From an uncultured Clostridia bacterium (lineage in GTDB: Bacteria; Bacillota; Clostridia; Oscillospirales; Acutalibacteraceae), in contig CALBNX010000055.1 in NCBI GenBank assembly GCA_937896885.1, positions 1 to 11,770 on the forward strand: a stretch of DNA of 11,770 bases. The letters are read 5' to 3'. Under the pieces are notes generated by a model that was not told where the DNA came from, did not search any database, and worked only from the letters and a program-made list of their open reading frames with translations. Within the stretch, counting starts at the first letter, position 1. Every line of letters starts with the position of its first letter. This document shows, piece by piece, positions 6,799-11,770 of the stretch. The translations under genes and the position numbers were made by a program.

Positions 6799-7611
6799 AT
6801 GAAGAAAAGAATTGTTAGTATTTTTGCACTTATTCTTTGTATCTGTATTGCCTTTTCAGGTTGTAGTTCTGTTTCTACACTTTTAAGTGGTAGTGACGAA
6901 AGCATTAAATTCAAAATTGAAAATGGCGAAGCAATAGTTACTGGTGTACCCAACAAATCAACTGTAACAAAAATTGTTATCCCTGATGAATATGAAGGTG
7001 TTCCTGTTACTAAAATTGCCGATTTTGCTGCTCAAAACCTTGAATATGTTACTGAATTCATTATTGGTAAAAACGTTAAGGAAATCGGCACTTGGGCACT
7101 TGAAAACAATCAGCATATCGCTGCATACACAGTTGACGAAGCAAACGAATATTTCTGTTCAATTGATGGTGTAATCTATACAAAAGATGTGAAGACTGTT
7201 GTATTCTTCCCCCCTGCTAAAGATGGCGATTATAAAGTAGCAGATGGTGTTGAAACTATTCGTACAAAGGCATTCTATAAATGCTCAAAGATTACATCAA
7301 TCACTTTGCCTGATACAGTAAAAGACATTCAGGAAAAAGCGTTTTTCCGTTGTGAAGCAATGGCAACAATTAATTTACCAAATACTCTCACACATATTGG
7401 AAAAGATGCTTTTGCATATTGCTATGGACTTACAGAAATTAATATTCCATTAAGTGTTACTCAGATTGACGAATATGCATTCTATAACTGTACAAACCTT
7501 TTGACAGTTAATGTGGATGCAAAAGAAAGTGATATAACACTTGGTGAAAAATGGTTCCCAACAAATAACGGACTTGATATTAAGGAACTTAAAATAAATT
7601 GGGTAAAATAA
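6799..7611 (+). CDS. Leucine-rich-repeat (BspA/LRR_5-type) surface lipoprotein
   Basis: 270 aa. The N-terminus is a lipoprotein signal peptide: MKKR, a hydrophobic core, then the lipobox-like FSGC with Cys22 as the lipidated residue, so the protein should be anchored on the outer face of the membrane. The mature part is a BspA-type repeat protein. Four repeats of exactly 23 residues start at 151, 174, 197 and 220, each with the pattern I-x(3)-AF-x(2)-C. More divergent copies lie before (around 64-110). Proteins of this class bind host or matrix components or serve as scaffolds; no enzyme motif is seen. It starts 1 nt after the transporter stop, with GAGGCGG (6786-6792) as ribosome binding site inside that gene. 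Tight coupling to a transporter hints at a substrate-capture or partner role, which is inference. Confidence 0.85.
   Translation: MKKRIVSIFALILCICIAFSGCSSVSTLLSGSDESIKFKIENGEAIVTGVPNKSTVTKIVIPDEYEGVPVTKIADFAAQNLEYVTEFIIGKNVKEIGTWALENNQHIAAYTVDEANEYFCSIDGVIYTKDVKTVVFFPPAKDGDYKVADGVETIRTKAFYKCSKITSITLPDTVKDIQEKAFFRCEAMATINLPNTLTHIGKDAFAYCYGLTEINIPLSVTQIDEYAFYNCTNLLTVNVDAKESDITLGEKWFPTNNGLDIKELKINWVK
7249..7524 (+). repeat. Four exact-length 23-residue LRR_5 repeats (69-bp period)
   Basis: Repeat units begin at codons 151, 174, 197 and 220 of the lipoprotein. A cysteine recurs at 162, 185, 208 and 231, always after an AF-x-x motif, giving a Cys ladder along the solenoid. The DNA copies have diverged, so this is a protein-level repeat rather than a recent tandem duplication. 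Confidence 0.85.
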
Positions 7612-7658
7612 AACATAACAAAAAGAGCAGTCATATGACTGCTCTTTTTGTTATGTTT
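7611..7658. terminator. Perfect 48-bp palindrome, bidirectional terminator between convergent genes
   Basis: The two 24-base arms (7611-7634 and 7635-7658) are exact reverse complements centred on CATATG. Each side carries five A or five T beside a GAGCAGTCAT core, so both strands give a GC-containing stem with a T tail. The last base of the lipoprotein stop (7609-7611) lies in the left arm, and the complete stop of the minus-strand transporter (7651-7653) lies in the right arm. Confidence 0.92.
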
Positions 7659-9285
7659 GAAGCGCTTGATACTGTTCTATAATTTTATTCCATTTATTAA
7701 TATTCTCTGCCTTAAGTTTTTCTATCTCATCACATACAATTTTTGCGCATATATATTTTTCTTTTTCTTGTTTTGTTGCATAGTTTTCATATTCTTTGAT
7801 ATCTTTTTCTGCAAGGTCAACAAGTTCAAAAATTTCGCGAAGATTTGAGTTGTCAAAATCATCGTGGTCAAAATCAGAGAATATTGCACGAAGTTTAAGT
7901 GCTTTAATCATATTCTTTCTCTTTTCTTCACTCAAATCATAGAAAAGGAACGGAATTATTGAAAGAATTGTTCCAACTATTGCACAGCCGATTACTATTC
8001 CCACAAGAGGATTTCTGAACTCTGCTTTATATAAATCGTCGTAGTTATTTGTGAAGCCATAAGCTTTAAATATAAGTGGAAAAATATAACCCGTTGCAAG
8101 TGCTACGATGCTACCGATAAGCACTCCACCTTGTTCAATGAAGCCTTCAAGTCTGTCCCCTGTTTTATATTGCTGATAATCCATCATATCCGCTTTCATT
8201 GCAGGAAGATAGATAATTGAAACTGCGCCAACCATCTCTTTTATAAAAATACAAACGAATAAAAGAACATAATTTTTATATAAGAAAAGCATCAGTACAA
8301 GGCAAATAACTTGTATTGAAAGAGAAATCAGACAAACTCTCTTTTTGCCGAATTTATTGGTTAATGGTGCTGCAGCAACCATACCAGGTGTATATGCCTC
8401 ACCTTTAATTACAGTCATAATTGAATAAACAGCAGGATTATTCATTCCGTAATAGAAAATCCATTGGAAGATGTAGCCATAACCCTGATTTAAGAAACTG
8501 AGCCATTGGGAAACATTGATAATCCAAAAATATTTATTGTGAGATACTTTTTTGAGCCCCTCAAAGAAATTCATTTTCTGAACATATTGCTTTGGTACAA
8601 TTACTCTCTCTTTTGTGCCAAAGACACAGAGCATACTGATAATTATACCGATTGTGCAGAATATTGGAAAACCAATTCGATATGTTTTAATGTTATCCAA
8701 AGGTCCTATAAGTGGCATTACAGGATTTATAACAGTTGGTGCAAATGAATAAATAATTGAACTGATTTCAATTATCCAAGAGCGCTCTTTTGAGTTTGCC
8801 GACATAACCTGAACAAGTCCTGCATAAGCTGAGCTATAAAACGGTGAGAAGAATTGCAGTAATGTATAGCACACAAAAACTGCAATCAGTTTTTCACTAT
8901 ATTCCATTGTTTCATACGGCAAATAGACAAAAACTGTACCGATTATGGCAGTTGGTAATCCAAGAGTCAACAAATATGGTCTGAATTTACCCATTTTACT
9001 CTTGGTATTGTCAAAAAGCATTGCACGAGTTGGTGCTATAAGCAACATAATGAGTGTTGTTATAACATTCATTGTCTGCAAGTCCATTGCCTTTATTCCA
9101 ATAGATGCGCCAACAATCATACTACCTGCACTAAGTCCTATCATACCAACAATTGCAGTGATGAAATAGACACCTGTACCACCGATTGAGTATGCAGCAA
9201 TTTCTTTATATGGCACATAACTACCCTCTGGTGCATTGCTCCAATTATTCTTTATTATCTGAAACTTTGATGCGATTTTTCCCAT
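7651..9285 (-). CDS. GPH-type (MelB-like, MFS) transporter with long C-terminal tail
   Basis: Polytopic membrane transporter of 544 aa, paralogous to the one at 5121-6797. The shared parts are the N-terminal APEGSYVPYKEIAAY, the hydrophobic N-half and the FLFYDLSEEKRK segment after the last membrane helix. The GPH signature KMGKFRP is at 97-103, the standard place after transmembrane segment 2. After the last helix comes a hydrophilic, mostly helical-looking tail of about 90 residues rich in Asp, Glu and Lys. It is much longer than in the + strand paralogue (about 35) and could be a regulatory or protein-binding tail. The start is the ATG at 9285-9283, preceded by a strong GAGGGGG ribosome binding site (complement of 9293-9299). 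It is monocistronic, divergent from the PAP2 gene and convergent with the lipoprotein gene. The substrate is not recognisable; a sugar or glycoside is the family expectation. Confidence 0.82.
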   Translation of the reverse strand: MGKIASKFQIIKNNWSNAPEGSYVPYKEIAAYSIGGTGVYFITAIVGMIGLSAGSMIVGASIGIKAMDLQTMNVITTLIMLLIAPTRAMLFDNTKSKMGKFRPYLLTLGLPTAIIGTVFVYLPYETMEYSEKLIAVFVCYTLLQFFSPFYSSAYAGLVQVMSANSKERSWIIEISSIIYSFAPTVINPVMPLIGPLDNIKTYRIGFPIFCTIGIIISMLCVFGTKERVIVPKQYVQKMNFFEGLKKVSHNKYFWIINVSQWLSFLNQGYGYIFQWIFYYGMNNPAVYSIMTVIKGEAYTPGMVAAAPLTNKFGKKRVCLISLSIQVICLVLMLFLYKNYVLLFVCIFIKEMVGAVSIIYLPAMKADMMDYQQYKTGDRLEGFIEQGGVLIGSIVALATGYIFPLIFKAYGFTNNYDDLYKAEFRNPLVGIVIGCAIVGTILSIIPFLFYDLSEEKRKNMIKALKLRAIFSDFDHDDFDNSNLREIFELVDLAEKDIKEYENYATKQEKEKYICAKIVCDEIEKLKAENINKWNKIIEQYQALQT

Positions 9286-9317
9286 AACAAAGCCCCCTCT
9301 TTTTTCTTTATAATCTT

Positions 9318-9346
9318 ATAATACAATATTAAATGCTAAAAATCAA
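9318..9346 (-). promoter_or_regulatory. Promoter of the minus-strand GPH transporter
   Basis: On the minus strand, TTGATT (complement of 9341-9346) and TATTAT (complement of 9318-9323) are 17 nt apart, with a short leader to the start at 9285. It lies back-to-back with the PAP2 promoter. Confidence 0.6.
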
Positions 9347-9360
9347 ACAAAAATATAGCA

Positions 9361-9389
9361 TTGAAAAAGTTGGAATTATGTAGTAAAAT
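9361..9389 (+). promoter_or_regulatory. Promoter of the PAP2 phosphatase gene
   Basis: TTGAAA (9361-9366) and TAAAAT (9384-9389) are 17 nt apart. The start codon is 33 nt downstream. The two divergent -35 boxes (9341-9346 and 9361-9366) are only 14 nt apart, so the units could share an operator. I see no clear palindrome between them. Confidence 0.65.
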
Positions 9390-9421
9390 GTAAGAGTAAA
9401 ATTACATAAAGGAGATTGGAT

Positions 9422-10039
9422 ATGGATTTTTCAATTTTTGACTCATTTGATATGAGCGTATTCGCATTCTTTGGTGAGCAAATTCATAGTGCTACAATGA
9501 ACATTGTTGCAGAATTTATCACTTTCTTTGGCGGTGGCTCTTTTGTCACACCAATGGCATTTGTAGGTTTATTTCTTGCTTTCTTCAAAAAGACACGCAA
9601 ATTCGGTCTTACAGTTCTTTTTGCAGTTTTAGTAGGAACACTTCTTACAAACCTTGTTATGAAACCACTTTTTGCAAGACCAAGACCTTACATTTATTAT
9701 GCAGATAACCCAGTTTTTATGAGTTGGCACGAATTTGCAGGTGCTCACATTGAGAGTGAAAAATCATTCCCATCAGGTCACACAACTGCTGCATTTGAAT
9801 TGGGCATTGCATTGTTCTTAGTTCTTAATAAAAAATATAGTTGGGTTTTCCCTGTTTTCTCTGTTCTTATTGGTCTTTCAAGAATTTATCTTATGGTACA
9901 CTATGTAACAGATGTTATTGGTGGCGTTTTTGTTGGAACATTCGCAGGTATCATGGGCTTTGTTATTATGAATGCTATTATGAAAACAAAGTTTGCAGAA
10001 TTTGATTTAGCAGAAAAGTTCAAAAAGAAAAAAGCATAA
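9422..10039 (+). CDS. PAP2-family membrane phosphatase (PgpB-like lipid phosphatase)
   Basis: Integral membrane acid phosphatase of 205 aa. All three PAP2 motifs are present: K-x6-RP as KPLFARPRP (81-89), PSGH (117-120) and SR-x5-H-x3-D (Ser153, Arg154, His160, Asp164). His120 would be the proton donor and His160 the phospho-acceptor. About six hydrophobic segments and a Lys-rich C-terminus (KKKK) fit the PgpB-like topology. Likely substrates are undecaprenyl pyrophosphate or phosphatidylglycerol phosphate; the sequence does not decide. I take the ATG at 9422 because AAAGGAG (9408-9414) is 7 nt upstream. An in-frame TTG at 9416 is only 1 nt from it. The next gene makes a penicillin-binding protein, so undecaprenyl-PP recycling for cell wall synthesis is a reasonable reading. 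Confidence 0.9.
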   Translation: MDFSIFDSFDMSVFAFFGEQIHSATMNIVAEFITFFGGGSFVTPMAFVGLFLAFFKKTRKFGLTVLFAVLVGTLLTNLVMKPLFARPRPYIYYADNPVFMSWHEFAGAHIESEKSFPSGHTTAAFELGIALFLVLNKKYSWVFPVFSVLIGLSRIYLMVHYVTDVIGGVFVGTFAGIMGFVIMNAIMKTKFAEFDLAEKFKKKKA

Positions 10040-10053
10040 AAACTTATAAAACC

Positions 10054-10090
10054 AATCACCCGTGTCAAAACTCTACACGGGTGATTTTTT
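10054..10090 (+). terminator. Terminator between PAP2 and PBP genes, running into the PBP start codon
   Basis: A perfect 12-bp stem (10054-10065 with 10075-10086) has a 9-nt loop and a run of T to 10090. The next base is the A of the PBP ATG. The 3' arm contains GGGTGA (10080-10085), the only Shine-Dalgarno-like sequence in front of that gene. Confidence 0.85.
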
Positions 10091-11683
10091 ATGCATAACA
10101 GAGTTGCGATTTCATTTTTCTCGCTAATGATTGTTTTTGGAATTCTTATTTTAAATATCTTTTTTATTGGTATTGATTTGGATATATCAAAAACTGCTCA
10201 GACGGCTAATAAAAAAAGCATCACTCTTGATACATCACGCGGTATGATTTATGACGCAAATATGCAAAAAATGGTGAACTCGCAGAACTATAATGTTACT
10301 GTGTGTTTGCCTTTAAATGAGAATACAGAAAAGGTGTTCCCATATCTTTCAGATGACGAAAAAACTGAACTCTATGATAATATGACAAAGGGAAAAACAA
10401 GTGTTTTATCTATTGATAAAAAGTTTGATGAAGATACAATCAAAACTGTTACACTTGCAAAAAGATATTCTGACAATCAACCTTGTGTGCACATTATCGG
10501 TCATCTTGATAGTGAAAACTCGGGTGCTATGGGGCTCGAAAAGGCATATAACAGTTACCTTTCGCAGAATTCTGGTACAATGAAAGCGAGATGGAGTGTT
10601 AATGCATTAGGGCATATTATACACGGTGAAAATCTTGAGTTTACAAGTGAAAACTATCTTTCACCTGCTGGAATTCAGTTGACTATTGATTCAGATTTGC
10701 AAAAAATTTCTGAATCGGTTTTAATTGAAAACGATGTGACCAAGGGCGCTGTTGTTATTATGAATTCAGAAACTTGTGAGATACTTGCAAGTTCATCTGT
10801 GCCAATATTTAACCCAAATGACCTTGCAAAATCGTTAAATGATGAAAACAATCCATTTATAAATCGAGCTATTTCTGCTTATAGTGTAGGGTCAATTTTC
10901 AAGCCTATTACCGCATCGGTTGCCATTGAGAATAATATTGACCTGACATACACTTGTGTTGGCAGTATTAATATTGGTGGCACGGTATTTTCTTGTAACA
11001 ACGGCACAGCCCACGGGCTCGTAGATATGAAATCTGCTATGGAAAAATCCTGCAACTCATATTTTATTGCACTGGGGCAAAAAATTGGTAGTGAAAAGCT
11101 CATTTCTCTTTGCAATGATTTGGGATTTGGACAAAATGTTGAGATTGCTGATAATTATCATCTCCCGTCAGGAGTTTTACCAAGTAATCAGGAGATAAAG
11201 TCACAACAGGACCTTGCTAATTTATCTTTTGGACAAGGGAAACTTTTAGTGAGTCCAATACAAATGGCTTGTGCATATTCTGTTTTTGCAAATGGTGGAT
11301 ATTACCGAGAACCGACACTTATGAAAGCCATCATTGATAAAAATGGTAATGCTATTCAAAAAGTAAAATTACCAGAGAAATGCAAAGTTTTGAATGAGAG
11401 CACCGTTAAAACTATTGACTCACTTTTGCAAAGCGTTGTCGAAAACGGGAACGGTAACAAGGCATATTCTTCACTTGTAATTGGGCATGGCAAAACTGCA
11501 ACAGCACAGAGTGGTTGGTTTGATAATGAAAGAGAAATAAACCACACTTGGTTTTGCGGTTATTTCACTTATAATAATCAGATTTATACTATTGTGATTT
11601 TTAAAGAAGACGGAAAATCAGGTGCCGTTGACTGCGCACCAATATTTAAGCAGATAGTTGAGAGAATTGTTGTAGCAAATTAG
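10091..11683 (+). CDS. Class B penicillin-binding protein (monofunctional transpeptidase)
   Basis: Peptidoglycan D,D-transpeptidase, 530 aa, anchored by one N-terminal membrane helix (about 8-29) with the rest outside. The dimerisation-type region (SRGMIYDAN at 49-57, ENSGAMGLEKAYN at 151-163) precedes the transpeptidase domain from about 195. Catalytic motifs: SIFK (268-271, nucleophile Ser268, Lys271), SCN (320-322) and KTA (468-470) in GKTATAQ. The last is normally KTG, so Gly is replaced by Ala. No PASTA domain is visible. The architecture resembles PbpA/SpoVD-like proteins of Gram-positives; whether it serves division, elongation or sporulation is not visible. The only upstream SD-like site lies in the terminator stem. 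An ATG at 10127 lacks a binding site and would cut into the membrane helix, so 10091 is preferred. Confidence 0.88.
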   Translation: MHNRVAISFFSLMIVFGILILNIFFIGIDLDISKTAQTANKKSITLDTSRGMIYDANMQKMVNSQNYNVTVCLPLNENTEKVFPYLSDDEKTELYDNMTKGKTSVLSIDKKFDEDTIKTVTLAKRYSDNQPCVHIIGHLDSENSGAMGLEKAYNSYLSQNSGTMKARWSVNALGHIIHGENLEFTSENYLSPAGIQLTIDSDLQKISESVLIENDVTKGAVVIMNSETCEILASSSVPIFNPNDLAKSLNDENNPFINRAISAYSVGSIFKPITASVAIENNIDLTYTCVGSINIGGTVFSCNNGTAHGLVDMKSAMEKSCNSYFIALGQKIGSEKLISLCNDLGFGQNVEIADNYHLPSGVLPSNQEIKSQQDLANLSFGQGKLLVSPIQMACAYSVFANGGYYREPTLMKAIIDKNGNAIQKVKLPEKCKVLNESTVKTIDSLLQSVVENGNGNKAYSSLVIGHGKTATAQSGWFDNEREINHTWFCGYFTYNNQIYTIVIFKEDGKSGAVDCAPIFKQIVERIVVAN

Positions 11684-11715
11684 AGTTTGTCGAAATCTTT
11701 TGTGTTGTTGTTTTT

Positions 11716-11765
11716 GGCTCCCTCTGACGAGGGAGCTGTCGAGCGTTAGCGAGACTGAGGGAGAG
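11716..11765. repeat. Palindromic dispersed repeat (REP/BIME-like), type recalled from gut Clostridia
   Basis: A perfect 8-bp hairpin, GCTCCCTC (11717-11724) and GAGGGAGC (11729-11736) with a TGAC loop, is followed by a weaker GC-rich palindromic segment (11738-11755) and a second GAGGGAG (11757-11763) that could pair with the same left arm. The order of blocks (GGCTCCCTCTGACGAGGGAG, CTGTCG, ACTGAGGGAGAG) matches an intergenic repeat I recall in Faecalibacterium and related genomes. Only one copy lies in this window, so the dispersed nature is from memory. It sits 32 nt after the PBP stop and may double as a transcription end. Confidence 0.6.
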
Positions 11766-11770
11766 ATTTA

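Noticed and set aside
5121..9285. Assigning the GPH transporters as the fucose importer
   Set aside because: They are in separate transcription units, separated from the fuc operon by the antiporter and two terminators. No sequence feature points to fucose.
9416..9421. TTG start two codons upstream of the PAP2 ATG
   Set aside because: It lies 1 nt from the Shine-Dalgarno sequence, too close for use. The ATG at 9422 has a 7-nt spacing.
10019..10050. A promoter for the PBP gene (TTCAAA at 10019-10024 with TATAAA at 10045-10050)
   Set aside because: The spacing is 20 nt and the -35 is weak. It may work poorly, but I cannot support it as a feature.

Overview
The window is AT-rich (GC content in the high thirties of percent by eye). 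It has Gram-positive Shine-Dalgarno sites (AAGGAG, GGAG), T-tailed intrinsic terminators, short intergenic spaces, a lipoprotein with a Firmicute-style signal peptide, and a palindromic repeat at the right edge of a type I recall from gut Clostridia (Oscillospiraceae/Ruminococcaceae). An uncultured or little-studied gut or rumen clostridium is the best guess. The organism is inferred, not shown.

Layout. (1) Positions 1-3694, + strand: an L-fucose catabolic operon containing the C-terminal two thirds of L-fucose isomerase (fucI, cut by the window edge), L-fuculose-1-phosphate aldolase (fucA), L-fucose mutarotase (fucU) and an FGGY sugar kinase. The kinase resembles rhamnulokinase RhaB rather than the classical FucK. 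The genes are separated by 13 nt, 2 nt and a 1-nt overlap, and the operon ends in a strong terminator. Together they would take beta-L-fucose to the alpha anomer, then L-fuculose, L-fuculose-1-phosphate, and finally dihydroxyacetone phosphate plus L-lactaldehyde. (2) Positions 3728-4989: a monocistronic CaCA-family cation antiporter with its own near-consensus promoter and a structured leader of about 135 nt. The leader ends in a perfect terminator hairpin just upstream of the ribosome binding site. This looks like a riboswitch or attenuator that I cannot assign to a known class, and it is the most interesting item here. (3) Positions 5121-9285: two paralogous GPH-type (MelB-like, MFS) transporters facing each other. 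The + strand one is followed after 1 nt by a BspA-type leucine-rich-repeat lipoprotein. The convergent units share a perfect 48-bp palindromic terminator that touches both stop codons. (4) Positions 9422-11683: a PAP2-family membrane phosphatase and a class B penicillin-binding protein. They are separated by a terminator whose T tract runs directly into the PBP start codon. (5) Positions 11684-11770: a short tail carrying the palindromic dispersed repeat.

The fucose operon and the two cell-envelope genes are standard pathways. The points worth a second look are the antiporter leader, the kinase type in the fuc operon, the extra segment of about 73 residues in one GPH paralogue, the long cytoplasmic tail of the other, the palindromic terminators, and the KTA (not KTG) motif in the PBP. 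I found no CRISPR array, tRNA, rRNA, transposase or phage gene. The leader is the only candidate for something undescribed.
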